DNA of 64,000 bases, taken from positions 186,001-250,000 of the forward strand of contig JAIWNF010000049.1 in the NCBI GenBank assembly GCA_025093555.1. Reading direction: 5' to 3'. The notes under the pieces were generated by a model that did not search any database, was not told the DNA's origin, and saw nothing but the letters and a program-made list of their open reading frames with translations. This document shows, piece by piece, positions 9,614-21,878 of this stretch. The position numbers were made by a program, and so were the translations under genes. The stretch comes from Circinella umbellata. Lineage: Eukaryota; Mucoromycota; Mucoromycetes; Mucorales; Lichtheimiaceae. Each line of letters begins with the position of its first letter. The first letter of the stretch is position 1.

Positions 9614-12582
9614 TCTGTTATTGTTTATTGTATAATAATATTCTTTTTTATTATTACGTATTATTATTATTATTACTATAACTAGTGTTATTAAAGGAAA
9701 GAGAAACAACCAAAGGAATTCTTACTATATAGAAAGGAGAGGAGAGAAGTAGTAAGTGGGATTGTAATACGTATATTTGTATGTTAAAAAAGAAAGAGAA
9801 AAGAAAGAGTGTAAAAATATGTCAAACCTTCATAAGAAAAAAAAAATTAGTAGAATAAAAATTTGTGTGTGTGTTACCATGAATAAAAAAAAATAAAGTG
9901 TAACTTGGTAACTAGATCAACTTCATACTCATACACACCTATTTCAGGTCACAGACATCTGTTCTTTAACAAATAATCATCTATTTCGTCTTCTCCTTAA
10001 AAAAAAGAAGTGTGGAAACTAAAGTGATCATGATCAACAGTTTAGTGTATAGCAATTAAATAATATTAAAAAGATAATTACTTAATTTTTATTCTCTTCT
10101 TTTTATATATTCAATTTTCTGTAAAATATATATACTTATACATATAAAATAAAACAATATATACACTAATTAAACGATATCTCATTAACAAGTAGCGATA
10201 TTAATCTCCTCTTCACTCTTTTTTCCTCGTGCATTATATTTCTTTTTTACTTGTACCTACCAGATCGGACAGTGGGAATAGAGCGGGGTTATATACTTTG
10301 CAGGTGCAAAGAGGATGAATGGGGGTGCGGAAGAGAAAGAAAGAAAAGGGAAATAAGGGAAAGAAAGGGGGGGAGAGGAGGAAAAGGAAATAAGGACATC
10401 ATCAATAATATTTATTCTTATTTTTATTTAAAAAAGGAACATCCTCACACAAAAACTGAAACCAACTTTAAAAAAAAGACAGTTTATTTTGACTGCATGA
10501 GAGCCTTTTTTATGCAAGGAACTAGCAACTTCTTTTTTTGTTTTTGTTTATGATGGTGGATATATATACTTTATAACTGTGTTGATTAATTAAAGGAGAA
10601 GAGATTACCAGTTAAATCGTTACAGTAGTGTTTATGTACAAGTAAAAACAGACTATATACAATTCCGATATTTCTTTTGTTTTGTTTTTTTTTATCGATT
10701 CATCCATCGTTTCCATGGTAAAAACCATAACCACACGTGCCTTCGCGTGACTTTATCGTTAATATAAAATTTATATCGTCAACTTAAGTAAAAAAAAATT
10801 ATGTTTCTGTTTACCGTAACAACCATGTGGTAAATTATGTAACAAAAAAATATTTTAAGAAAAGAATTATCTAAATGATGAGGGTCTGTGTGATACGCAT
10901 TGTGTTTTTATGTATCAACTTATATAAACATATGATTTTATATTAAAAGAAGGTTTAAATTCAATCAACCTAAAAAATGTCGTTTTTATATAACTTTATA
11001 CAACTAAAATGTGCGCTAATTGAAAGCACAACATTCGTTAATGTGCGTTTTTTTTTCCTACCCTCATTTTGTTTAAAGCTTAAGCATGCAACAATTCAAT
11101 CATATATAACAGCATAATGCTAATGATGTAAATAAATTATTTGAAGTTGTCATTAAAAAAAAAAGATCCATCTATATAAATTATAGAGAAGTATTCATTA
11201 CCTGAAGGTAAAGAAAGGAGAAAAACGCGTTGTGCTGCAAAATGGCGCCACTTGAAGTCCTCCATATATGGGATTTGCTACAAGTGATATATATATTTTA
11301 TCATTTATTACGCCCACTTGGTGTCACAACAGCCATAACCTTGGTAAACACACAAAAAAAAAGGGTTGAAAGTCATGTTACATTTCATGTGCCGTTCTTT
11401 TTACAATTTTCAATTTCTCTTTGCAACAAAAAAGAAGGGAGGAATTGGGAGTTAAATTGACAAAATAATAATAATATAAATTGCTTACCATATTATTCAA
11501 CTTGTCTATCTCTTTAACCATTTTCTTAAGGAGAGATGCGTTGGTAAATAATTTTACAGTGTAATAAATAAAATATAAGTGATTATAAAAAAGATATATA
11601 TTTTTTATGAGATACATAGAAGCATATTTTATCTTACGGATTGCTTTTATTTAATTCTCTGCATCCTATATATGCTTATTATAGTGTGAAAAAAAGAAAA
11701 GTTTCCGCATAACACACATTACATTAACACAACTTATTTGCATATAAAAATATTAAAACTTGTCTTTTTAGCAAAATTCAATTTAGTTTCTAAAATGGTT
11801 ATATTCTCACTTAAAGGAGATAAGCTTACAATTCCTAGCAACGCATTACCTATAAGCGTGTTTGAATTTTTATACACTTTCATCACTATGGCCGTTCAAA
11901 ACAAAAAAAAACATTTTTGCGCACTCCTTTATTAAAAATCATTGAATACATAGCGACAAACAATCTATTATGTCTATCATTTATCATTATATGTGTACAC
12001 TTATTTTATACAAAGATTTGAAAAAATATTATATAACTTTCGGTATGTTACAATAAATACATATAGCTGATTTGTTATGATTGCTCCATTTATATATTCA
12101 CATAGAGTACAATAAAAAAGGGGGGTTGCGTAACCGAAAAGATGAATAAAGAAATTTACAGGAGGGATAAAGTTTCACACAGGTTGCGCGGTGCACAACA
12201 ATTCCTTAGTTTTGAACTTTACCCTCCCCCCCCTTGACAACCAATATCGGATAATGCATCATGATCAGTGGGTAACCCATTTATTTTATGTTTTCTAAAA
12301 CTCTACCTAAATCAAAATATCATACATGTCAGGTAATGTAAAGAAAACAAAATCAACAAAGAAATATAAAAAGATGACAGTTTTTCTTTGAACTTTTTTT
12401 TTTGTTAAAAGAAAAGAACAACAGAGAAAAAAAGAATTTACACAGCTTCTCCTTATATTCTCCTCTTTTTGTTTTACTTGTTCATTTTATATAACAATTT
12501 GTGTTTTAAGGGTCTCTTATTTTATTTATTGTTTACTTGACCCACGTTTACTTACTGTTTGTAATATCAATTCATTTAATTG
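9614..12582. other. gene-poor AT-rich intergenic region
   Basis: About 3 kb without a supported gene; the open frames here are short and low in complexity. A purine-only-type tract rich in G runs (about 10313-10400) is the strongest compositional anomaly. A small inverted repeat, CACGTGCC with CGCGTG (about 10734-10750), lies in otherwise plain sequence. Confidence 0.6.
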
Positions 12583-12590
12583 TATAAAAA
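12583..12590 (+). promoter_or_regulatory. TATA box
   Basis: TATAAAAA lies 80 bp before the start codon at 12670 and is followed by a pyrimidine-rich leader. It is the clearest TATA element next to a gene in the window. Confidence 0.55.
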
Positions 12591-12669
12591 GGGATCTTGA
12601 ATCTTTCTTTTCTTTTTTCACTTTCTTTTCTATATTTCAAAAAATTTGTATTTTTTTTTTTCAATCATA

Positions 12670-13374
12670 ATGATTTTCTATCAACAACAGCAACAACAAC
12701 ATGTTATTTCACCTATTCTTATTACAACTGCAAGTCTTATGACTTTGATGATGGTACGCGCCATGCCTGTAGGAGGTGGTCCCGAACAACAACAACAAGT
12801 GATATTATCATCTTCCACATCATCATCATCATCTCAAGCTGCCGCAGTATCTCTTTTAAATCATGTACTTTCAAATGACAGTGATGAAGAGGCGTATTTT
12901 GGGTATTCAGCATGGTTAGCGGATGAAGGAGAAAATGAAGAAGGATATGATGAAGACATGGATGAAACAAATAGTGACAATAACGAGGATGAGGATGATG
13001 ATGATGGCTATGGATTTATTTTTAATTTGTTTGGAAAGCCTCGCATTACTGATAATGATCATGAGAATAATGAAAAGACGGAGCATACGGAAGCTAAAGA
13101 ACAATCAATAAGAAAAGAGGATAAAGAGGACTGGAATAATAATAATAACGAAAAAGAAGAAAATCAAGCAATTTTAATGGTATCCTCTTCTGATATTGAC
13201 GACAATGTAATCGAAATGGCAATATTGGCTCGTACACGGCAAATGTTAAAATCTCGTCAACAACAACAACAACAGCAACATCGTCGTATAATTACATCGA
13301 TTCATACTTCTTCTTCTGATATGGATGATAATGATAATGATTATGAAGATGTTGATTACTGGTCGGATACTTAG
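12670..13374 (+). CDS. acidic low-complexity protein with N-terminal signal-like segment
   Basis: A single exon of 234 residues. The ATG at 12670 follows a pyrimidine-rich leader and a TATA box. Residues 2-32 hold a glutamine run and then a hydrophobic stretch (ISPILITTASLMTLMMVRAMP) that could be a signal peptide or anchor. The rest is low complexity: serine run about 45-55, D/E-rich block 80-120 containing the hydrophobic island GYGFIFNLFGK (about 117-127), N/K/E-rich block 125-170, a helix-prone patch VIEMAILARTRQMLKSR (about 185-201), a glutamine run, and an acidic end DYEDVDYWSDT. No family is recognised. Its size, signal-like start and disorder fit a small secreted or wall-associated protein, but that is a guess. 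Reading-frame integrity over 705 bp in AT-rich DNA supports a real gene. Confidence 0.6.
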   Translation: MIFYQQQQQQHVISPILITTASLMTLMMVRAMPVGGGPEQQQQVILSSSTSSSSSQAAAVSLLNHVLSNDSDEEAYFGYSAWLADEGENEEGYDEDMDETNSDNNEDEDDDDGYGFIFNLFGKPRITDNDHENNEKTEHTEAKEQSIRKEDKEDWNNNNNEKEENQAILMVSSSDIDDNVIEMAILARTRQMLKSRQQQQQQQHRRIITSIHTSSSDMDDNDNDYEDVDYWSDT

Positions 13375-15680
13375 ATATATATTTCTTTTTTATTATTTTT
13401 GCATGAATTACTTCTTTTTTTCCCTTAATTGTACAGTTTGTATATATTTTTTCTTTTTATTACGCGGCATTAATGATAATGATCCAGAACCATGTTTTTT
13501 TATGCTCGTGATTTCAAATTTATTACACTATAATATGATGAACAAATAAATAAATACACTATATATATATATATATGCTTTATGTAATAAATATCCCATT
13601 GACTATTGTTTTTGTAAATGCTTAGTAATAATATCTCCTTTGGTTGTTAGTTTTTTTTTCCTGGGTTACAATGGTATGCTCTTAAACAACTCTCTCTCTC
13701 TCTCACTCTCTCCTTAGCTGTTACAGCCCCATTCTTGCAGGAAAAACAAAAAGAAAAACATAAACAAAAAAAAACTTGACAATCGGCTAACTTATTCCAT
13801 AAATAAGCAACAAAGAAAACAAATTTTCATAGTGTAAACGTAAAAAGTGTCGTTCTCTGGGTAAATTCATTATCCTTGATGGACCATAATAAAATTGAAA
13901 CTTACCTCATTTCATGGGTCAAAACATATTATACCATCACCAAAATAATAAGTTTTCTTTACCTCATCATTGAAAAATTATTACCTATTTACATAATACA
14001 CTTTTTAAGGCCCCCCCTTTAATGTGTAACGGTATACATACTTTTTTGCGCCTCCTGTTAAATAAACAATGAAGTCAAAATTATATGTCATGTAGTCAAA
14101 TTAGGGCTGGCTCTAAGTAATAAATAATCAATTGAACCCCCCTCACTACCTAAAAACTTTGATGTATTTTACAACAATTATATTTCATACCATATTTAAA
14201 ATATTTTGTTACATAAAAAAACTTAATTATAAGCTTTTTTTTTATTATGTGCATGAATTATTTTCTTTCTAATGAATGCATTTGTTTGGTCTGTAACAAA
14301 AAAAAGGAAAAATACTATTATAAATATCATGTCATTTTTTGTCATTACCTTTTAAAAGTCTTTGGCATTGTTCTATTTAATGGAGGCTTTTTTTTTTCAA
14401 ATTGTTGGTTTATTTATGCGCTATATAACTTAATGTGTAAATAAAAAGCAAGAAAATTAAGAATTCATTTTTTTTTTTGCGCCATCCTTAACAGAACTTA
14501 ATATTATATGAATACTGGTTTTTTCTTATACGTATGAAAACAAAATAGACCAGATAGAAACAAGTCAAACAATTACGTAAACACGACGCTTATTTAAATA
14601 ATTAATCCCCAAAAAAGAAAAACTCTCATATAGATCTTTTTTCAGTAGCAACAACTGATCAAGTGAAGAGCTTGAACATTATATTAATTAAACATCATCT
14701 CAGCATTTTGGTCATATACTATAAATATATATTTTTTGTTCCATACGTAGTCTACGTATCAATTTCTTTTTTAATTGACAGCACCGTGTACAATAATTAT
14801 ATTAGCTAGTTTTGACTTTGATTCAATCTTTTATCAAATATTAAGTATTACATACAGTAATTCCAATTTTTTGGGATCTACTGTTGTACGCTGTTAAGGG
14901 TAGTTATGAAATTGAGACAACCCTATCAAATAAGAAATAGCTTATATTTATATTCCAGTACGACGTATGTTAGTAGGAATACAAAAAAAAGTTAATATAT
15001 TCTCTTTATTCTATTTCTATTTTCGCTTACATACTAGGTACAAGTCGTCTTGGTTACATGTGTTGATATTCTTTATCATGCTGGAAAAATGACGTTGATC
15101 TAATTAGTCATCGATGGACTGTTTGATTAAAGTACATGAATTCTATTATAAAAAAAATGAGAAAATTGCTGAATCAAAAGAAAAGAAAGAGCCTAAAAAA
15201 AATCTACTAAATCACGTATCCAATTAATCATAACATAGATGGTTCCTCTATTCGGATCAATATGATTCTATATAAATTTTGACATCGACAATAATAAACA
15301 GACCTCCTATTATTTTTAGCTGGGTCTATAAGTTATCACAACATGCAATATGTAAAATATAATAAACTGTATAGTCAATAATACTAACAATTTTATCTTA
15401 TATTTTCCTGCAGAAGAATTCTGATATGTTTTGAAAGAGAACTTAAAAAAAAACATATCAATACACATGATTATGTATGGGACTTAATTGTGTGTGAATA
15501 CACACAGCAAGATAAGACCGAGAAGATGGGTCAATCCTTATTGTCAATTTTCATCTTTTGTATTGTCATACTAGTCACTGTGTATATAGGACAGGCGCTT
15601 ATTTATGTTTCTAAATTCAACTTCCTTCTCTTCTTTTGACCATTAACTTTTTTTTTATTGAGCCAAAAATAAATAAAAAT
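13375..15680. other. gene-poor AT-rich intergenic region
   Basis: About 2.3 kb with no supported coding sequence. It holds short simple repeats, a (TA)n run near 13562 and a (CT)n run near 13690. The last 60 bp are T/C-rich and form the probable leader of the next gene. Confidence 0.6.
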
Positions 15681-16540
15681 ATGCTTCGCCTCTCTCTTCG
15701 TTCTTGTTTTAGAACTGCCCCTTATTCTCGAGTATCAGTAGGCTTATCTTCTATTAGACATCATACTACTACCCCTGTTACAAGTTCTACTGGAAACAAA
15801 GAGGAAACTATTTCAACTGCTATTAACGAAAATGACTGGATTCATCGTATCAATTTACGGGTTGGTGAAATAGTTAAAGTTGATCAACACCCTGATGCTG
15901 ATCACTTATTTATTGAGCAAGGTATATTGAGTGTACCTTTTGTGTGCCAGTTCAATAGAAAAAGAAAGGCACCATACCATCCCATTGAACATTTCAAATT
16001 ATATAATACAAAATGCCATTGTTTTTTTTTTGTTTTTAATAGTCAACTTGAATGAAGAAACACCTCGTACGATTGTAAGTGGTTTAGCACCTTACATGCC
16101 CAAAGAATCACTTTTGGTAATATTTATATATACTTTTTCTAGAAATATGTAGAATTTTTTTTTCCAAAGATATCTGACAAAACAAAGATAAATAATAGAA
16201 TAAACGCGTCGTTGTTGTAAGCAATATGAAGCCATCAAAGTTTCGCGGAGTGTTATCTCAAGGCATGTTATTAGCAGCAGGCAAAGATTCCAAAGTTGAA
16301 TTATTAGAACCGTCTAATACTTGTCAAATTGGAGAACGTGTTGAGATTGAGAGTCATCCATCAATAGGTGAACCTGATGCTGTTTTGAAACCAAAACAAA
16401 AAATCTTTGAAGGAGTTTCACAATTTTTATCTACGGATGAAAACAAAAATGCAACTTATAAAGGATATAAACTAGTAACAACAAGTAATAATAATCAACC
16501 TATTCAATGCGAAAGCATAACCCATGGCCAAATATCATAA
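15681..16540 (+). CDS. EMAPII/AIMP1-type tRNA-binding protein, probably mitochondrial
   Basis: Three exons, 15681-15921, 16043-16116 and 16199-16540, encode about 218 residues. Residues 1-30 (MLRLSLRSCFRTAPYSRVSVG...) are arginine/serine-rich without acidic residues, typical of a mitochondrial presequence. From residue 55 on, the protein is the EMAPII-like tRNA-binding domain: INLRVGEIVKVDQHPDADHLF, PRTIVSGLAPYMP, VVVVSNMKPSKFRGVLSQGM, then the AIMP1/Arc1-specific C-terminal extension with EPDAVLKPKQKIFEGV and ATYKGYKL. Yeast Arc1 and animal AIMP1 carry long N-terminal domains that bind synthetases; this protein lacks them. All junctions keep frame and restore family motifs. It converges on PEX14 with only 82 bp between stop codons, so the 3'UTRs probably overlap. 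Confidence 0.85.
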
Positions 16541-16622
16541 AAAAAACCATCAAAATAAAATATAAAAAAAAAACCAAGGAGTAGTTTATTATTCATACAT
16601 TAAATTGATTTTATATACAGAT

Positions 16623-17831
16623 TTAATTAATACGTCTTCGATTTAATAAAATACCCTTGAGTGATCGAATTTCACTTTTAAGTCCATGTACTGCAGGAGA
16701 TGGTTCATTACCACCAAGCCCCATAGCAGGAGTAGCATAAAGAGAGGGTGTATGCATATATTCTGGCTTGTTAATAGTATTTCGTAAATCCACAACCGAA
16801 GAGCCAAAGTCTCTATAAAGATCTACATTGTCTTTGCTTTCAGTATATCTCGCTTGTGTTCGAGATACCATATGAGCTAATTGATCTGCTAATGCCTCTT
16901 GTTTCTCAGCAAGTTGTTTACTCAAATCCACTCTATTTTCTTCTTGTTTATTATCATTTCCATTTTCAACTGATGTTTGTTCTTCTTTTTTATCTTCCTT
17001 TTCCTTCTTTTCATCATCCTTGTTACTATTGTTATCATCCATTCCTTTTTCTACTTCTTTTTCCAAGGTCGATTCGCCAGCGAGTTGACCACTTAATTTA
17101 TCCAATATCGATTTTTGTTGTTTATATCGACCTGATCGGTAACTTGTAACACCATTGAATGTCGGAAGTAAAAGACGCTATAATTCCCCCAGTTTATCAA
17201 TATACTGTATTCTATATTTTTTTTTCACACATACATATACTACAATGATCATTTGTTACCTTGACAATGCCTACAATGCCTGATGTAACACCGACAGCTC
17301 CTACACCGAAAATGAGAGCAATGGCAAGAAGACGTTGAATCGACATTGATGGAGCTCCTGGTAGAGGCTGGTATATGATACTTGGTTGTTGTTGATTATA
17401 TGCTGAACGTTTGGGAATCAATGGTGCAGGTGGTGTTAATGTTGCTGTTCCTGCTGCTGGTAAAGTAGTACTAGCTCCTGTTGTCTACAGTAGAAAAAAA
17501 ATAGAGAGTAAAGAGAGTGAGTTTTTAATAATACTCTAAAATACGTTATCGAATAACGAAGAATAACAATAAAACAGTTAGTTACAGGTGTGGATATAGT
17601 AGGAACTACATCATCTACTCGTTTAAACGCTTCTTGGATTTCTTCTGCAGATAATCCTTTATTTTTTAAAAAGGCTACTTTCTTGACAGTTTCAGCCGAT
17701 TTGACGTTTGGTGAAGATAAAAAAGAAACAGCTGATTTTATAAGTTGTTCATTTAATGGTTTATTATCTTTATTATCTTGTTGATTTTCAGTAGATGGTT
17801 GTTGAATATTGTTATTTGTTTCGTCTGCCAT
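16623..17831 (-). CDS. PEX14: peroxin 14, peroxisomal import docking protein
   Basis: Exons on the minus strand, 17831-17586, 17484-17260 and 17177-16623, encode 341 residues. Residues 25-75 match the PEX14 N-terminal domain that binds PEX5 and PEX19 (LIKSAVSFLSSPNVKSA, FLKNKGLSAEEIQEAF). A proline/alanine-rich linker follows, then one membrane segment (about 132-155, RLLAIALIFGVGAVGVTSG). A coiled, K/E-rich region (about 175-260) has an asparagine/glutamate spacer. The order N-domain, linker, membrane segment, coiled coil is diagnostic. PEX14 forms the docking complex for cargo-loaded PEX5 at the peroxisome membrane. All three exons join in phase 0. It shares an upstream region of 1.1 kb with the divergent UTR4 gene. 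Confidence 0.9.
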
Positions 17832-18922
17832 TATATATAAAAAAAGGTGGAGTAGAAGAAAGAATAAAAAAAAAAGAGAGCGGGGGAAGAGGAGAAAGAA
17901 GAAGAGTAATAATGCTTAAAACTACTGATGAGTTTATTAACCCTTTTCACATGCTGACTAAAAAGGATGATCTAATCAATTGTCCGCTGTTAAATTTGGG
18001 CTGACACCTTTCCACCCCACACACACATATATTTCTGAATTGGGAATTGACAACCTTATTTTCTCGTAAACTTTTATTTTGGTAACGAAAAGAAGAACAA
18101 TGAATAAAATAGTAGTTACAATCACGATGATTTTGATGATATCTAATTACTTGAAACTCACTGGAATAAAACTATCTTTTAATACACCTCTCTACATCTT
18201 TTTTAATGATTCAAAAAACCCAGTGTTTTTTTTATTACGAAAAAGTATATATGTTGAGCTTCATTTCTTGTAGATATATTATCTCATACAGTCATTTCAA
18301 CTTTGGACTATCAAATAGAAAATGAATACCTAATTACTAGATATTGCTTCACCTTGTAAATGCATATAAAGGGTGACTTATCATTCATGATTAAGCGTTA
18401 TTTTAAAACTAGGGATGCATTTGCCAGCTATTTCATTCTTACATGGTAAAGTTACTTGCTTTTATAATTTACGGTTAGATTATGAAATTGCTTATATGAA
18501 CAAAGTGATACATTTGAAAGTAGCTTTGGATTCAGAAGCTCAAACTATGTAACCGTTGGGACATAAGATGATTTACCATAGCAACACTTTTTTTTGCTTT
18601 AGTTACCATTGTTTATATGCCTGGTTATGTTGCACATACTCTTTATACAAATAAATATTATAGTAATATCTCTATTATATTATGGCTCGTTGGTATAGTC
18701 GATTAAGCAAAAAATACAGGTATCATCTTATTCAATATTAAAGTATACAATCTTGAAATAAATGAAACGCCAGTGTTGTGCATAATCAATACACATCAGT
18801 CCATTTTCAGAATGTACTATACACTCTCATCCCGCTCCCTATTATTTTTTTTACCGGAACACCAGCCGATTCTTGCCCGACACTTTTTTTTTGACACGAA
18901 CAAAAATAATAAAAGAAAAAAT
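17832..18922. other. divergent intergenic region between PEX14 and UTR4
   Basis: No supported gene. A 45-codon frame at 18415-18552 begins MHLPAISFLHGK and is unusually free of low complexity, but has no other support. A tRNA-like 17-mer, GGCTCGTTGGTATAGTC at 18683-18699, resembles a tRNA 5' half with box A, but no acceptor partner or T arm follows. Confidence 0.5.
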
Positions 18923-20146
18923 ATGGATTACGATACAGTTGTTCTCGATATCGAAGGAACCATCACTCCAATCACTTTTGTTAAAGATGTTTTGGTACTA
19001 TTTTACATTCATATTTTTTTTTCTTTTAGTCGGTTTAAAAGAAAGAAATTGTTGACAAAAAATAAAACTTTTATAATAGTTTCCATATGTTAGCAATGGA
19101 TTAGACGCGTTTCTTGATCGTAACTGGGGATCTCCTGAACTCGATTCCTATATTGAACTTTTAAGAGAACAGGTAAACATCCATATCCAGAAAAAAAAAT
19201 AAGTTCAAATATTTTTTTTTATAGTTTTTCATTTCTTTATTCATCTGATATATACGTTACAGGCACAAAAAGATGTTGATAGTGGCATGAGTGAAGCTGT
19301 CGTCATTCCTAAAGAAGGGTAAGAAAGTGAGAAAACAAAAATAAGGTTTTTTTTTAAACCAAAAAAATTGTTTGTTTTAATATAGAACACCTGAAGAAAT
19401 TAAGGTAGCTATCAAAAAAAATATTGCTTGGCAAATGGCAGCAGATCGTAAGATTGGTGCTCTTAAGGCTTTTCAAGGTTTGATGTGGAAGGATGGATAT
19501 GCTTCAGGTGAACTTCGCGGAGAGTAAGTTGAATTATTTATTACTCAACAAGTAAGCATAATATATTAATATTTTTCTTTTGGTTCTAGAATTTATGATG
19601 ATGTTATTCCTCTTTTGAAACAATGGAAATCTGCTGGTAAAGATATGTATATTTACTCATCTGGTAGTGTACCCGCACAAAAACTTATTGTTGGTTATTC
19701 TGATAAGGGTGATTTAACTGAGGTAATAATAATAATCATATCGGTATCATGATTGGTCTTTAAAGGATTTGATTTACAAAGAAATAGAAAACTGATTTGT
19801 ATAAATGATATAGTATTTCTCGGGTTACTTTGATACTTCTATTGGATTAAAGGTTGAACCAACTTCTTATGAGAAAATTGCACAAGAAATTGGCAAGAGT
19901 CCATCACGAATTTTATTTGTCAGTGATAACATTAAAGGTAAATACTTGTTCTATGGATATAATAAAAAGATATTTTCGTGTATAGTAACAAATGAATGTT
20001 TGGGGTTGATGGGGGGAAATTTAGAAATTCAAGCTGCCAAACAAGCAGGATATCAAGTTGTTATTTCTGAACGACCAGGAAATGCACCTCTTGATTCTGA
20101 AAGTAAACAATTCATGATTATCACTTCATTTGAACAATTATTATAA
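18923..20146 (+). CDS. UTR4: enolase-phosphatase E1 (methionine salvage)
   Basis: Seven exons: 18923-18994, 19080-19172, 19263-19318, 19386-19523, 19590-19722, 19814-19937 and 20025-20146, encoding 245 residues. It is a HAD-superfamily enzyme: motif I is VVLDIEGTITP (D9, E11), motif II is YIYSSGSVPAQK (about 137-148), and the C-terminal acid motif is ILFVSDN (about 196-202). Family blocks FLDRNWGSPEL, IAWQMAADRKIGALKAFQG and YFDTSIGLKVEPTSY are all present. The enzyme converts 2,3-diketo-5-methylthiopentyl-1-phosphate to the acireductone, by enolisation and dephosphorylation, in the methionine salvage pathway. Length equals that of the fungal family. Every junction preserves frame. It converges on the DUF4203 gene, with 230 bp between stops. 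Confidence 0.92.
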
Positions 20147-20376
20147 TTGTATTATATATGAATGATATTATCCATGATATTAAATGGTTTAATATATAAA
20201 AAAAAACAATGCTTTGTTACAACGAGGAGAAAAAAAAAACAGATTTTATAAACGGGATGGAGAAATGATGCATATGATTTTGAGTAAAAAAGAAAGAAAA
20301 AAAGTAGTAGCAATACCCAGAGTGATTATTATATGAATGGAGTTTGGGTAATAGTGTATATAAACTATGTTGTAAA

Positions 20377-21878
20377 CTATTCGTGGCCACCACTTCCGCC
20401 ATCACCCTTACTGTCACCACCACTACCTGGACCGCTTTCTCCACCAGCATCACCGCCTCCTTCTTCGCCGCCTCCTGCTTCGCCACCATCACCACCTTTT
20501 TTGGCAGGTTCAACGTTGACACCAAATTCTCTTCCTCGATTATAAAAGAATTGCCAACCAAATGAAATTAAGAACAATACGATTATGACTGCCATCATCG
20601 CATACACTTTACGATCAATCGTATATTTCACCCTATGTAACGAGTTTTGATCCAGAATGGATTTGAGGCCAGCGATATATCCGGTATGAGTGAGGAAATC
20701 TATACCAACAATGAAAATGAAGGAACCAGTAAATGATGTAGAGAAAAGAACAAGATATCTTTCAGCGAAGAAGACAACACCTGCAAAGAACAATGAGATA
20801 GCAACTAAAAAACAAGCTCGTGGCACGACCTTTTTTTTTTCATATAATGATACATATTATATAAGATATACAATTAGTCATTTAGGTTTGTTTATTTGTT
20901 ACATTTACTGTTGGTTTAAGGTTTATATTTTCATTCAAAGTAGTTTACCTGAGTAATAACTAAATCTTCACGCCAGCAAAGAATAAACAAGCCAAAAACA
21001 AGTCCTCCCATACCTATTTTTATTTATTTTTTTATTTACTGTTGTTCTTTTATATGTATAAAAATGTTTTTTTTTTTTCGTGTTTGCATGAAAATAACTT
21101 ACCACCAACAAGATATATAGATATATTCCAAAAGAAAGCATATAAAATTGCTCCGAGAATACCTAACCCAGCAGGAACGGCCATTATAGTAACAGGATCA
21201 TTTGTATAACCATCCATAGTTTGGCTATTGGTCATACCGACCCATGTAATTAAACCTATGTATTATTACCATTATTTGCGTTATTAAAAAAAGGGTTTAC
21301 AATTTAAAGTATATGTGTTTTTATATTATTATTATTATTTTGTACCAAAAGTAAGAAAACCTGCAACAGAAAGTGTGGGACGGAAACATCGGAAACCAAA
21401 TACCATCAGATAAATACCAAGAATGATCAAGATGGCGCCTGCAACGCCCATTTGTGGTGTTACCGAATCTGCACCATATATATCCTCTATTATATTATAC
21501 ATCATTTTTGTTAGATTAGTTTTTCAAAGAGAGAAAAAAAAAGGGTCAAACATTTTGAACGTTCGTACCTGGTTTATCCGAATATTCATCTGGAACTGGT
21601 GTTGCTGTAGCAGTTTCTGTTGGACAGCCATCATTTTGATCTTTATCGTTATGATTATCATGAATATCATCACGAATAGAAAGTCCACGTTTTTCATTAT
21701 CGTTACTTTGTTGACAAGGCGATGCTGATGTTGTTGGTGTTGGAGTAGTGTTATGAAGATCTTGGACACCTCGTTTATGTACTATGTCACCAAGGGGCGA
21801 TGCAGAAATTGTATGTTGAGGAACAATGATAATTCCAATGAGAAAGAACAATAAGACAATACTATGAAATAATCGCAT
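20377..21878 (-). CDS. DUF4203/TM198-type multi-pass membrane protein
   Basis: Minus-strand exons 21878-21569, 21486-21346, 21255-21103, 21013-20949 and 20829-20377 encode about 373 residues. A signal peptide (residues 1-26, LFFLIGIIIVP) leads a T/P/D-rich lumenal or extracellular segment to about 105. Then come about seven hydrophobic helices: VAGAILIILGIYLMVFGF, VTIMAVPAGLGILGAILYAF, MGGLVFGLFILC, ACFLVAISLFFAGVVFFA, STSFTGSFIFIVGIDFL, and a last one, AMMAVIIVLFLISFGWQF. This is the pattern of the DUF4203 (TM7S3/TM198-like) family. The tail, about 325-373, is glycine/serine-rich and acidic. Small phase-1 and phase-0 exons join cleanly. The function of fungal members is unknown. Confidence 0.82.

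Noticed and set aside
9614..9709. N-terminal membrane anchor for the 2H-like protein
   Set aside because: The 32 extra residues come from a TTA/TAT repeat tract, so a leader sequence is more likely. Kept as an alternative only.
10251..10553. 100-codon frame
   Set aside because: It runs through the purine tract and A-rich sequence, and its composition is not protein-like.
18415..18552. 45-residue small ORF starting MHLPAISFLHGK
   Set aside because: It is clean in composition but has no promoter, splice or family support, and one such frame in a 1-kb spacer is expected by chance.
18683..18699. tRNA gene
   Set aside because: Only a 5'-half/box A likeness is present. No anticodon arm, T arm or acceptor stem partner follows.
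20217..20565. Frames overlapping the 3' end of the DUF4203 gene
   Set aside because: They are shadows of its glycine-rich tail in other frames and on the other strand.
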